From positions 24,724,861-24,788,860 of the forward strand of contig JACMZG010000008.1 of the NCBI GenBank assembly GCA_018340805.1: DNA of 64,000 nucleotides. The letters run 5' to 3'. The position numbers and the translations under genes were made by a program. The notes under the pieces were generated by a model. It was not told the origin of the DNA, searched no databases, and saw nothing but the letters and a program-made list of their open reading frames with translations. Positions 39,213 to 53,000 of this stretch are shown one piece after another; the first letter of the stretch is position 1; each line of letters opens with the position of its first letter. Origin of the DNA: Microvelia longipes (taxonomy: Eukaryota; Arthropoda; Insecta; Hemiptera; Veliidae).

Positions 39213-41394
39213 ATGTATGTACAAGATTTTTGTTCCTAGACATTTCTATGGGACGCTTTGAATGAATTCTCGGATCGAAATGAAACTTGTACAGAAAACA
39301 ACCTATTTCAAAAAATTACATATTAAATTGTACTACAGTCTATCGTTTAGTTTAAAAATCTTGACAGGTCAGTTTAGACATCACTGATTCTTAAGAAAAA
39401 AAGTCCCTGCAAGAAGGGAGCGGGAAAAATCTATGTAAACAAATCAGGTTATTTTACCCGTATTTTTTAAGTGATGTTTTTTTACATTTCTTTTGTGTAG
39501 TTTTATTTTAAAATATAATTTTAAGATTAATTTGATAGTAGTTTTCAAAAACGATGTAATCAAAAGAAGAACCGCAAACAAAGTGAACTATTGCTGGAAG
39601 AAGGTTTTATCCCTACAGCGGTTATTGTGGTAGGGATTTTTTTTCTCTTTTTAAGTGAGAGGTTGGCAGCGGCTTCTTTGATTGGTCAATGCCCAAAATA
39701 CTTATGACCTTGGGGATTTTTAAAACTAAACGATAGACTTTAGTTTGTATGGTTAACAAAAATGCATAGTTGCATTTTATTATCAGCCTTAGTTCCGGTT
39801 TTAATGATTGATATAAAAAATAAAAAACATTATGTAAACAAATCATGGTTTTTATTATTATATTTAAAAAAATTGCCTATATCGTGACAGTATGCCACTT
39901 ATATAAGCTAAGTTCTCTATTCTCTCTATTCTAAGTACCTCTATAATGTCACCTTAAACTGGGGCTATTATTTTTAGCCATTGTTGGTAGCAGTGTGTTC
40001 CCACTAAGGATTATTGGTGGGAACCAATCAGAGCTGAGAGATCTCCCGCAATCTGTGCATTGAAAACTACTAGATATACCATAAGGACTTTTCATATCTA
40101 ATATGTATATATTTATATATAATGTGTGCTGATACATTCAAGGTACTAATTAAATTTCTTAGTTTAAATGTTTATCATTAATGTAATTGAAAATGTTTTA
40201 TGTGAAAAGTTTCATATTTATATCACATTTCAGTATTAAGAAATTGAAATCATTACAGGATTTAAAAATGTCTTTCTGGCTTGAATATTTTCTAAAAATA
40301 TTAAACAAATTAGTGCCTGATTTAAAGTTATATATTTGTAATATGCTGATTTTAACAAAGAAATTATTTTGATAAAAAGTGTTGAATAACTATTAATATG
40401 CTATCCATGAAGCATTTGCTCCATTGTCTCATGTACATTCATTTATAAATCCTCTCTTCTGTGCTCATTAATTTTTACACAAACATTAGAGGCACTCAAT
40501 ATCTTGATGATTAAATAAATAATTAAAACTTTGTGTTATCCGAAATTGATTTGTGTTCAATCCAAAAACTGATTACAAAGTGTGACAGTATACTTCCGAA
40601 CAGATTAATATTTTTAAATCGTACTTGGCACAAAAATAATCTTGGGAGGACACTAAACCTATTGAAAACCAGGTTGGAGTGGCATAAACTTGGTTTGCTA
40701 TCTGCAAAATGTTTTAACAATTTGTAGAATTTAGGATTAAATCTTTTTGTTGGGTTAAGTGGCAAAATGTTTAAACCCAGAGGTGAAGCTAAGGGGTTTA
40801 TAGATTTGGTTCCTGAGGTAAAGCTGAGAGGACCATATGGCTTTGTTTTGAGACAAAGCCAAGGAAGTTAAAGGTTAAGGAAGTTAAGCGAGGGTGTAAT
40901 GGCTGTTAACTCCCGAGGTAAGTACAAGATTTTTTTGAGAGGGGTTAAAAAGTACATAATACTAATCTTTCTGTATAGTTTCCCTAAAAATGTAATCCAA
41001 AATTATGTTTTTGGGGCTCTGATATAATACTAGTTTAGAGTTGATATGAGCACTTAAATCCAGAGTACCCTGTTTCATTTACATTATACAAAATTAACTA
41101 CCATATAATTCTGCATGGTGGTCCGCATGCCAGGGGGAATTTTTTTAGAATTGTTTCCATGCTTACCAATCCATTTCTTGCTTAAGTTTCCGGTTTGTGC
41201 TTTATAACTTGAGCATTGGCATTACTATTGCTAAAAATGTTAAATGCGCTAAAAACTTTCATTGATAGCATTAATAGATATTGAGTGTTGTCTTTTGTCT
41301 TGTAGTGGTAAAATATTTTTTGTGTCAAATAATTAATTAATGTGATTTGTGATTACCTATTGATTAACAATTAGTAATCATTGATTTGCAAACA

Positions 41395-41399
<5 letters not shown>

Positions 41400-41464
<65 letters not shown>

Positions 41465-41473
41465 ATATATATA

Positions 41474-41561
<88 letters not shown>

Positions 41562-41588
41562 ATAACATATATATGTGTGTGTGTGTCC
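41400..41588. repeat. Interrupted (AT)n microsatellite
   Basis: About 170 bases of AT repeat with AATATAATAT-type interruptions, then a short TG run. Tyr/Ile-rich open frames here are artefacts. Confidence 0.9.
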
Positions 41589-43126
41589 TTTTAGTACCAA
41601 ACAGTAGAAAAAATACTTAATTTTCAGCTAAGATGAAACAAGAAAATAAAACATCATAACAGAATTGATTATTACTCTCAGTTAGTAGATTAAAATTTGC
41701 TTTTAATTTTTTTGTCTTGTAGGCCAAAGAGCGTTTGTTACTCATTTTTTTTCATTTTATATTGAAATGATTAGGTACTTATATCAAGATAGGTATAATT
41801 ATTTATGTGATAAGGCAGTGTTCAGTTTTTAGGTTCATCAATGAAAATATAAGTGGTTTTTAACATTTTTACCATTAAATTGTCTCATAGTGAACATCGT
41901 AATTATTTAAAAGCGAATTACTTACAATTGTTACAAGTTGGTACACAATGCTGTATTCTGTAAGTGGCAAATTCACAATCATAAATTATTTTACTCTTAA
42001 TTCTTTAATTTTCAATAAAATTGTAAAATATATTGTTTGGAGAACATTTTTTTTTAGTTTTAAGTTTACTAATTTTAAATGTAGTGTTTTTAAATAAATT
42101 TGTTGATTTAATATGTATAAAGGCAATTTCTAATATTATTACGTAGTTACAGTTGTGTTTTTGTGCAAACAAATTTACTTAAGTGTCATATCTTAACATT
42201 AGTGTACTATTAAGCATCATTGTGATTTTAATTATAGTAATTTTATTTGATTTTGTTTTATCCATTTTTCCTTGACTCACATTGTTTTACAAAAAATTTG
42301 TTCGTTAGCAATTTATTAAACTTTAATTAAAAACACTTGGGCCCATATTCACCAACCTAGTTTAATCTACGGTTAAGTGAAATCTTTTTAAACCTGAAAT
42401 GATAATTACCAATGCAGTTTTTACTGCCGAATCGAGACTAAAGTAAAGATTAACATAAACCTTCGAAATCGGTAGGTTAAACTACATTTTAATGCATTAG
42501 CATGTTTTTTTTAAGAATTATTTACCTTAACTTATCTCATTTTACTTTAATTACACTTCTTAATAAATATTAAAATTTAATTTTAGATTGCTTAGAAACA
42601 TTTTATATGTTAGTTTATATCTCCTTATGGATATCACTTACTTGTAATTTTTTTTTAATGTATATTTTAGTAATAAAAATAGTGAAATATTGTTTTTGAG
42701 CTAAGGTAACTTATAATATACAAATCTTACTAATTGTCATTTCTAAAATTAATGAATTGTGATCGTCAGATATTAGTGGTTGTTTATATAACATTTTAAT
42801 ATGTAAAATTAGTTAACATTTTTAACAAAAAAAAAAATGTTTAAAAATTGATAACTCATTACATCTGTTATGAAATTAAAAAGAGATAAAAGTCAGTGTC
42901 TCCAACATAACATGACTAAAATAAATAACTGAATGTTTCATTTAAATTGAATGAGATTTAATCCAGCTTTGTGAATATAATATAGATTATTGTAAAACCA
43001 GTTTAAGTTAATCAAATTTAAGTTGGAAATTGAGAATACAGGCCTTAAAAGTTAATTTCTATACTTTCTGATGCTTTCACACACCACTTATATAAGCCAA
43101 TAATTACAATAAAAAAGGCCAATTAA

Positions 43127-43586
43127 AAGTCCTGGCACTTATTTACTTGGTTCCCAACCTCAATTTATCTGAAAAAAATCGAGTGGATTTAGGTATAGGA
43201 ACTAGGTCTGTCTAGTCTCCATTAAAATCCCTTAGTTTCAATTTGTAATGGAGTTAAGACTTTAAGAAATCCCAAGTTTTTTGCTAGGAGAACAAAAATA
43301 TTTTGTAATTTTCCTTCCAAGTAAATTGCCTAATTTACAAAGTATAAAATAAGTAATTTATAAGTATAATAATTATATTTTATAGTATAAATTGCCTAAT
43401 TTACTTGGGTCCCAATTTTATGTTGGGAACCAAGGGTACTTTCGCACTATATCATCTTATTCACTTGATTATCAATCTGTTCTATCCCACTTGTCGGTAC
43501 CCAAGTGAATAATTGCCCTATATCGCCATATTTACTTGGGTCCCAACTTTATGTTGGGAACCAAGTAAATAAGTACCCAAGTCCTT
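43127..43586. mobile_element. Non-autonomous element, about 30-bp TIRs
   Basis: Left end 43127-43158 contains ACTTATTTACTTGGTTCCCAA; the right end 43553-43586 is its inverse (GTTGGGAACCAAGTAAATAAG). Internal copies of the hairpin TTTACTTGGGTCCCAA..TTGGGAACCAAG lie at about 43400-43436 and 43529-43571, suggesting tandem growth from the ends. Length about 460 bp. It lies about 470 bases beyond the 3' end of Cys-rich copy 3. Confidence 0.75.
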
Positions 43587-44053
43587 AAAATATCTGAGAA
43601 ATTTATTAAATTAAGTAAAATATTTTTTTATAAAATTAAGTACATTAATTGTTACTTATCTCAATTAAGATTCAGTAGAGAATACCTGATGTATGTACAA
43701 ATTATATAAAAATATGATTTCTAAACAATTTGCTGGACCTCACAGGCAGGCTCTATTTATTATAAAGGGCCAGATGGGAACATTCCCCAAATCACCATGC
43801 CCTAAGGGGGGGGGACCAAATTGTCCCTCTCTCTTTATGAGATAAGGAAACAAATGTATATTTCTGTTACTTACATTTAAATTTAATAAAATCAAAACAA
43901 ATTTTTTGTAATGCTTTTCTTACATTTCATCTTTTAAATGTTTAGTTAAAATACCAAAGATTTCATGAAAGTAGGATTTTATATTTTTACTCAAAATTAC
44001 ACAAAACAGGACGTATACAATATAATAAGACAGATGTATATGCAACTTTTACA

Positions 44054-47000
44054 TCAACAAGTTTCGTCTTTAGTTTTCTTTTCTGGGCACTTTGGTTTGC
44101 TAACTACATCACATTCACAACCTATGTGTTTCATGGCAAACGACTTTTTACACTCAGAGAATGAAGGTCTTGGATTATCAATTTTATTACATTCCATAGG
44201 TTTATGCAATTTGGAACTATCACATGTAGGTGGAACCCTGGCTGGCTCACAGCAAGGCATGCATATCTTTTCACAAGAACCTTTAGCAGTTGATGCCTGA
44301 CTTGTCTTACCACCTGGTTTATGGCAGGGTAATCCTTTCTTTTCTTTGTCACATCCTTCCTTGTCAGCATCTTCTGCAAACTTTCTTGCTGACATGTGAT
44401 AGGAACATTTTTGAGTTTTCTTTGCCGTCCAATATCTTTGCCCTAAACTCATTTCTTGACGTTCTAGTGCTGTTACAAATGGTTTTCTCGGCCCTATTAA
44501 CATGTCACAAGTTTTCTTGCTCCAACAACACTCACTTCGTCTTTTCTCTACAAGTTCTGTGTTTCTCTTACACTCTGAAAAGGAAGGACATATGTAATCT
44601 GGTCTTTTTGCCAAAGCAAGTAGAGCCCTTTTTTCATTGTCACCACAATTGAGTTTACAAGCCCGAGGATGTGGGGGTTCGCATCCGCACAAAGTAATTT
44701 TTGGACAGGGAGGCCAGTCATATCCTTCTGGTTTTAAGCATTTTGGTAGTTTTTCTCCAGGCTCACAAACATTTACCTGAGCTGGTAATGGCGGGGGCCT
44801 GCATCCTCCAGAAATAAAATGTCGAGTGAAAGTACTAAATGATCTTTGAAATGCATTATCTGAGGCTACCATTCTTAATAAATGTTTGTATTTATCTCCT
44901 AACCCATCAGCTTTAAAATACATTGCAGATGCCATCCCTCTTATATCTGAAAGTCCTCCAGTTCCTCTCTCATTGACTTTTTCACTTTTGACCTGAGGCC
45001 TTTTTCTCATCCTATTCTGCTCAGGTTCTGAGTATCTCTCATTTCTAGAGGCCTCTAAGTTAGCATTCTTAGCCATTACTTTTTCAGTTTTTGTTTCCAT
45101 CTCTTTTTCTGCATATTCATTAGAGGGTCTACTTGTATAGTCTGACTTGTTGAACTGTCTGTAACCTATGCTTTGTTGCTGTGTAAGTTGCTCTTGAATT
45201 ATGTCTTCAGTGAAGTTTTCTTCTATTTGATTTGCTTCTAGATTCTCTTCTACTTTTGTTTGAGGCTGGTTCATAAGGTTAATGCGCTCTCTCATTGCAG
45301 GTCTCATCATGGGGGGTTGAACCTGTAAGTGTTAATAGTTCAAATATTTATTATCTGTTAAGAGATTTCCTACCCTAAATTTATGTTTGTTAAGAAAGTT
45401 CCTACCATTGCTTATGACACACAATAACTCTCATAGGTTCTGTCAAACTAAAACATAGCTTTTTTGATATTATTGTTTGTTATAATTTATGACATCATTA
45501 ATCCGACCTTATGACGTCATCAAAATTGGAAAGAGGAGTTAAAACAAGATTGTTGACACGCTGAATTAATTGAGACTGATCCTTAGTGGTTTAAATGCTA
45601 ATTATACATATGTTTCACAAATACAGGGTGTTTCTCCAAAATATCCCACCATCATATCATGTTAATATCATATCATATTAGTAAAAATCCATTTTTACTA
45701 TATAGGGGTTGCAAGCTTCACCTACTCGCAGAGGCTAACTTCTTTGGTTTTAGAGTTGGGGAAAGTGTTTCTTATTTGCAAAAACATTTTAATAGGAAAA
45801 AAGTTGGATGAAAATTGCATTTTCATAACTGCTGAGTTTGTCCTGTGTAAAAATATCACAAAAATTATGACTCTTTAAGCTCATAATTTTCAAGCTTGCA
45901 TATTAAAGAAGGCATCAAATACTAAGTCTTGGTGAAAATTCGATCAGAATTGGATAAGTCATTTTGTTAAAAAGAAATAAGTCTCAAAAATTGACAAAAA
46001 AAAAACATTCAAGAAAAGTGGTTAGTGGTATCTTTGGTTTTTGATTTTGACCGATATTTATTAAAATATCAAAATAAGAGAAATGAAGAATGCAGAATAA
46101 TAGATATAAGAACAATGGTCAGATAGTAAACAGTTATTTATTTTATCCTAGAATCAGAATCAATTGTAAAGATAAATTTTTTGAGGTCAAAACTTAGCTC
46201 AATAAAATTTTGCAGGACTTGACAAAAATTATTTATAAGATATTATGTTAATAAGAATACATTCTAATTGTATGGACCACATATAACCCCCACAATGTGG
46301 TTGACCTCTGACATCTATGTATAACAGGAAATGAATCTCGGAAGTACTATAAGTCGCCTGAAATGGCCATGGTGAGCTAGGAACCAGCTGGGAGGATATA
46401 TTTGGAGTCACACTGAATTTTGGCCCATGAAAATTTGATAAATACATGTAATAATAAAACAACCAATACATAGGGTCTTCTGAGCAGGCTGAAGGGCTAC
46501 AAAGAAGTTACTGTGTATTTACTTACCTCTTCCAACATGGATTCCATATCTTCCAAGTTCTCTCTATACTTAGAGCTGCGATAATAATCTTTTTTGTCTA
46601 ATTTCCCTATTTTAAATGTTTCTTCTACTTCAGTAAACAAAATCTAGAAGAATAGTTACATATTTTAACTTTACAATTTTTAACAAAAAAAGGGTTTTTT
46701 TTAAAAAATTAAAAAAAAATAAAGCAAGGCTTTTATTTTATAAGGCTTTTTATTTATAAGACACTGCTTTACAGTGTGTCTGTCTCCACAGAGCTACCAG
46801 TCAAAGAATATAATAGGAATAGAATGTTGAAAGGTATATGAGAGCGTTAGACAGAATGTAGGGGGTGAACTCGGTGCTGGTCTCTAGCGGCAGCTCTGAA
46901 ATTAACCCTCCTTATCTCCCACTTAAATAAATTATTATTAAGAAATCATTCGTAGTTTTAATAAAAAAAAACGTGGAAAATAATAAAAACCCAAAATAAC

Positions 47001-50000
47001 GGCCAGTAAAAAATAATTAAGTAGAGCGTCGTTTATAATAAAATAATAAACTGGTCCGGAGGGAATAAGACTACTCAAAGCTAAGGTTCCCTAGTTCGAA
47101 TCTTGGTACCGGCACTAATTTTTTATCTTCATTTTTTCAGTATTAAAAGGTATAACTTCTTAAATAATTCTGGCGCTGAGGTCCGCAAGCCAGGCGAATG
47201 TTCTTTGCAATACGGCTTTCTAGCTTATGAATCCAATTTTTGCCTGTTTTAACTTTTCCTCATTTATACCGTAGGTATATAGGAAAAGTATTGTGTTTGC
47301 AAGAAAATCCGAAACCAGGATGTCACCGGAATTATCCGTTTTAGGCGTTTTTAAAGCGTCCTGAGTGGTTTTTGCAAAGTTGTCTGTCGGTATGTATGTG
47401 TGTGTGTGTTAGCACCCAGTGTATTTATGCTAGAGAATTGAAATTTTGTACAAAAATCAGTCTACCGCTGTAGTTGTGCTGCTCAGAAAATCATTTTTTT
47501 AAAGACGTCATTAACCCGCAATAATAATGCAGCAAAAATTTTTAAAAAAATCATAAAACGCGGAAAAATTATGTGATCGCATTGAGATTTGGCACGATTG
47601 TAGTAATTTATAAGACTAACATATGTGCTAAATTTCATCTCATTATCACCATTAGTTTAATTTTTTCAAATGATTTGTATACGTTTTTTAAAAAATCGGA
47701 AAATAATCCAATTGAGTTGAAATTTGGTTCAAGTGTATTCCTTGACGTAATAAATAAGTGGACTAAGTTTCGTAATAATGCAACAAGTCTATCCATGATT
47801 TTTGATGGCACTGACCACGCCGGTCAGTGCCTGGATAAATGACCACTGGGAATGAAACAAATGTATTAAATATCTGAGGACGAGCGAAGCGAGTCCGAAG
47901 ACATGTTGCAGTATAAAATTAACGGCTTGTATATCTGAGGACGAGCGATAATGTAATGAGGCAAACTTTCAAGGTATATACACGAATTTTTCGGTATATA
48001 ATAAATAACCCAAAGACACTAAAACTATAGTTTTAGTTTCTTTGTAATAACCTAAGCAGTGCTTAGGTTATAGCTTGCTAGTAGCATAAACTGAGATGAT
48101 TGCAAATAATGCTGTGCTGTGTAGAGTATAATCTATAGATTAAATATGCGCATTTTCTTTGAAAAAAATAAATAAAACGTTGTGACGTTACTGCTCAGTT
48201 TATTTAATATACATCGAAAAATTAAGCGATAATCAGATCGATTAGCAAGAAAGCGCTCATTTCAAAGAAAATTTGCCCGGCTTGCGGACCTCCGCGCCAG
48301 AATTATTTCTTCTCCTTTATTTTTTGCTTTCTTCTTTCATTTCCCTCTTTTCCTTTATTAAGGATCCGGTTAAAGGATCCTTAGTAAAGTAAGAAAGGGC
48401 CGGGGGTGTTTGGATCAGGAATCCAAGAGATAAAAGATTCACTTGAGTTGAAACCCCATATACACAAATGCAATAAATGCACTAAAGAAAATAAGTATAC
48501 ACGTTTTTAACAACTCTCTATGCATATGATATGACCCTTGCCAAAGCAAACAGACATTAGGAATTCTAGCTCGTAATTCATGCAAGAACCAACTCTGCAT
48601 ATCCATATAAAAGCTGAATTATTTTTGTCTCTTGTCAGGGCAAATCCCCGAGTTGTTTTACACCTTTGATAAAAAAATATGCAAGTATCTGATTAAGGAA
48701 ATCTTAAAGATGAGTAACCAACTGATAATAGGAACCTGCTTTGTAACATCATTGGTTACAATGCAACACTAGTAACATGTTACCCAGATAGCACAGCATA
48801 TAAGGATTATTTAGGGGAAATATCCATACATGGGGGAAATAAAGATATGAGGCATAAAAGAGTAATTTACAAAATAAATTAATAAGGCCCAGATAAAAAA
48901 AAATAGTCATTATTTTACACATATAAATATTGTATGGGCCTTATCAGGATTTTAAGATAACAAAAATAAAGGGGGAATTAATAAATATCTAATTCGGGCA
49001 TTATCAGGTAAATATAAGTAAAAAAGAAATCAGGAAAAAAATAGGCAGACTCATTAGGCCCATATCACATTTTTTAAAGAAACTATATGTAGGGGAAAAA
49101 CTAGGAGTATTTACAGGGGCATTATCAGGACTATATAAGTTATAAGATAAGAGGGATATAAAGGGGAAAACATATAAGGCCAATATCAGGATATTATAAG
49201 AAACTATATGTAGGGGAAAAACTAGGAGTATTTACAGGGGCATTATCAGGACTATATAAGTAATAAGATAAGAGGGATATAAAGGGAAAAACATATAAGG
49301 CCAATATCAGGATATTATAAGAAACTATATGTAGGGGAAAAACTAGGAGTATTTACAGGGACATTATCAGGACTATAAAGTAATAAGATAAGAGGGATAT
49401 AAAGGGGAAAACATATAAGGCCAATATCAGGATATTATAAGAAACTATATGTAGGGGAAAAACTAGGAGTATTTACAGGGGCAATATCAGGACTATATAA
49501 GTAATAAGATAAGAGGGATATAAAGGGAAAAACATATAAGGCCAATATCAGGATATTATAAGAAACTATATGTAGGGGAAAAACTAGGAGTATTTACAGG
49601 GGCATTATCAGGACTATATAAGTAATAAGATAAGAGGGATATAAAGGGGAAAACATATAAGGCCAATATCAGGATATTATAAGAAACTATATGTAGGGGA
49701 AAAACTAGGAGTATTTACAGGGGCATTATCAGGACTATATAAGTAATAAGATAAGAGGGATATAAAGGGAAAAACATATAAGGCCAATATCAGGATGTTA
49801 TAAGAAACTATATGTAAGGGAAAAACTAGGAGTATTTACAGGGGCATTATCAGGACTATATAAGTAATAAGATAAGAGGGATATAAAGGGGAAAACATAT
49901 AAGGGCAATATCTGGATATTATAAGAAACTATATATAGGGGAAAAACTAGGAGTATTTACAGAGGCATTCTCAGGACTATATAAGTAATAGGATAAAAGG

Positions 50001-53000
50001 GATATAAAGGGGAAAACATATAAGGCCAATATCAGGATATTATAAGAAACTATATGTAGGGGAAAAACTAGGAGTATTTACAGGGGCATTATCAGGACTA
50101 TATAAGTGATAGGATAAAAGGGATATAAAGGGGAAAACATATAAGGCCAATATCAGGATATTATAAGAAACTATATGTAGGGGAAAAACTAGGAGTATTT
50201 ACAGGGGCATTATCAGGACTATATAAGTAATAGGATAAGAGGGATATAAAGGGAAAAACATATAAGGCCAATATCAGGATATTATAAGAAACTATATGTA
50301 GGGGAAAAACTAGGAGTATTTACAGGGGCATTATCAGGACTATATAAGTAATAGGATAAAAGGGATATAAAGGGGAAAACATATAAGGCCAATATCAGGA
50401 TATTATAAGAAACTATATGTAGGGGAAAAACTAGGAGTATTTACAGGGGCATTATCAGAACTATGTAAGTAATAAGATAAGAGGGATATAAAGGGGAAAA
50501 CATATAAGGCCAATATCAGGATATTATAAGAAACTATATGTAGGGGAAAAACTAAGAGTATTTACAGGGGCATTATCAGGACTATATAAGTAATAAGATA
50601 AGAGGGATATAAAGGGGAAAACATATAAGGGCAATATCTGGATATTATAAGAAACTATATATAGGGGAAAAAGTAGGAGTATTTACAGGGCCATTATCAG
50701 GACTATATAAGTAATAAGATAAGGGGGATGTAAAGGGGAAAACATATTAGGCCAACATCAGAATATTATAAGAAGAATTTAACACAGGGTCTTATTTGAC
50801 AGTGTTCTCGGGGAATAAAAAAATATTCGAGTTACGGAGGTTCTAGTTTTCGAGGTTCCACTGTTGAACTTTTTTTTATACATTTTTTACAAAACCTGGT
50901 AATAATAAGGGAAACCACCGGAGTTAACTACGTATTAACTTAGGTACTAACTAACTCTATAGGATTGTTAAGAAAAAAATGTAGTAAGTTTAACAGCATA
51001 GCTTCTTATTCTGATAAAATTTTACGTCCTTTAAGTTTTTACATTCGCAATATGGAAGTTATACTAATAGGTTATAAAAGTAATAATTATCTTTATCATA
51101 TGCATATGTATCATAATAAGAATATCAAGTAACAAATTGATTGGCTCTAGGGGCGTAACTATATAGAACCCGAGCCCAGCAGAGCCAGCCCGCGGGAGTG
51201 GGGGATTTGCAAGCCTTCAGGGGTGCAAAATTAATACTTTATCTTTATCTTTTATTTTTTTAAATAGTAATACCCAGCTAGCACAGATTTATAGTTAAAT
51301 ATTATATGGTCTATAATATCTAAAATTTAACTGGATAATAAACGAAAATGTAACGGGCATTAGATTAATGATTAATAAAAGTTTATGCATAATAATAACT
51401 AGGGCCATATCAAAAAGGTTTTTGTTAAAGGCCATTTTAAAAGGTTCTTTTAGGAGACGCATTGTCTGAAAAATGGTATTTATTAAACTTTTTATGTTGC
51501 AAGCGTAGCGAGCCAAAGAAAATGTAGAATTTGTTATGTAATGAGTGCAATTGGCAATTTATTTTGCTTTTTATAGCACCTAAAAATGGAAATTATACTA
51601 CTACGATTATGTCTTTCTGAATATACATATTTAAAATAAAAGATACAATTTTTTCGTGTTTTAGTGTGTGTGTTTTTAGTGTTGGTCTCTGTAAACGAAG
51701 TGTTTTTAAAAAACGGAGGGTTTTACTATTTTGGGGAGTTGGCAAACGGGGGAATTTTCCCTGAGTAAAAAACGTGGTTTAATATGTTGGTAATATGGTA
51801 ACTTTATGTGGCCCTTACGTTTAAGGCCGTGATAAGTTATTTGTTATTTTACTCGTTGTATGTTAGGAATGTAGAAGTAAAATTATTATGAGGACCAAAT
51901 CAGGACCCCATATGTGTTAATATCAAGCATGCGCAGTCGCTTTACCCCCACCCAAGATACGTACCCAAACCCAAGCTGAAGCATTCTCATTCCTGCACGT
52001 GCCAAACAAGTGGTTGTACGGGACACGGATACTTCTCCATCTTATATTTTTCAAGTAAGTTAATTATTTTTGTAATCGATTGAAGAATTTTAAGATACCC
52101 ATTTAATTAATTAGCTTTACATACTGCTAACATTTATAATGTTATATGTAATTATGTTTTTAAAGAATACAATATTGTAACTTTACAACTTAATTTATTT
52201 ATCCCATTTATTATTCTACTTTATTTATTATTACTTTACTTTATTTATTTTTAATACTTAGTTTTGTAATGGAAAGTTAATTTGTAACGTGTTTGATCTC
52301 TGGATGAATTACTTTAATCAGTTTTCTCGTGTAATTGTGTTGTCAGTAAAGTAGAATAGATTCTATTATACTTTAGTTGTTAGTCGTCTGATAGTTTTTT
52401 CCTTCTTATATAGGGGTAATAATGGTATGAGGCATACAAAGAACATTTACAAATGGAATTATTAAGGCCCAGATAATATTCGGGAATTATTACAAGAGCT
52501 ATTTTGCTGGTTATTTTATTTAATTTTAATAGCTCAAAAATTAAATATAACTGTAAAAAGATCTGCAAATCTTTAAAAATTGGTTTAAAATTGTGATTGA
52601 TTTTATCACATAACGTCTTGTTAAGTTGTTAATTAGTACGTTCACACACACTCTAGATCCGCGGATCGTATAGAATACGTATACACTACGGTCAACTAAC
52701 TTCAAGGTTCTTACAGCGTATTTGTTTAGTCGATCATGTGATAACTGATCCTGCCAAAACATGGAGCCTATTATAGTTAAGGTTCACTTTTGGTTATAAG
52801 AAAGTTTAAAACATAAAATATATTGAACTCCTTCAATTCCAACTTAAATGTATAATTGTTTATTATTTTTGTTGTTTCAGGAGCTCTTGAATCGCAAAGA
52901 TTTTTTTTCAGAAGTGACGGAGCAGGAGGTAGCAAAGGCTCTCCAACTTTTTTTCAATAACGTAAAGGACAAGTGTGGAGGAAAAGAAAAACGAAGGCGT

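Larger units (their letters stand above)
38290..43126. other. Gene-free stretch between Tbcel and Cys-rich copy 3
   Basis: No gene was recognised. It contains three long AT microsatellites (annotated separately), a CCTGAGGTAAAGCTGAG-type repeat at about 40780-40930, and a fragment near 41115-41200 (GGTGGTCCGCATGCCAGGG) related to one inside the hAT element at 27.9 kb. The two genes are convergent, so only 3' untranslated sequence and terminators are expected. Confidence 0.45.

Noticed and set aside
39084..39239. 101-residue open frame of Ile/Tyr and Cys/Val repeats
   Set aside because: Translation of TA and GT microsatellites, no gene.
41364..41600. Tyr/Ile-rich minus-strand open frames
   Set aside because: Translation of an AT microsatellite.
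43965..44652. Plus-strand open frames of 111 and 120 residues
   Set aside because: Antisense shadows of the last exon of Cys-rich copy 3.
47045..47115. tRNA-like text (GTTCGAATC box-B motif)
   Set aside because: A partial T-arm is present, but no matching 5' acceptor strand, A box or cloverleaf was found; at most a tRNA-derived fragment.
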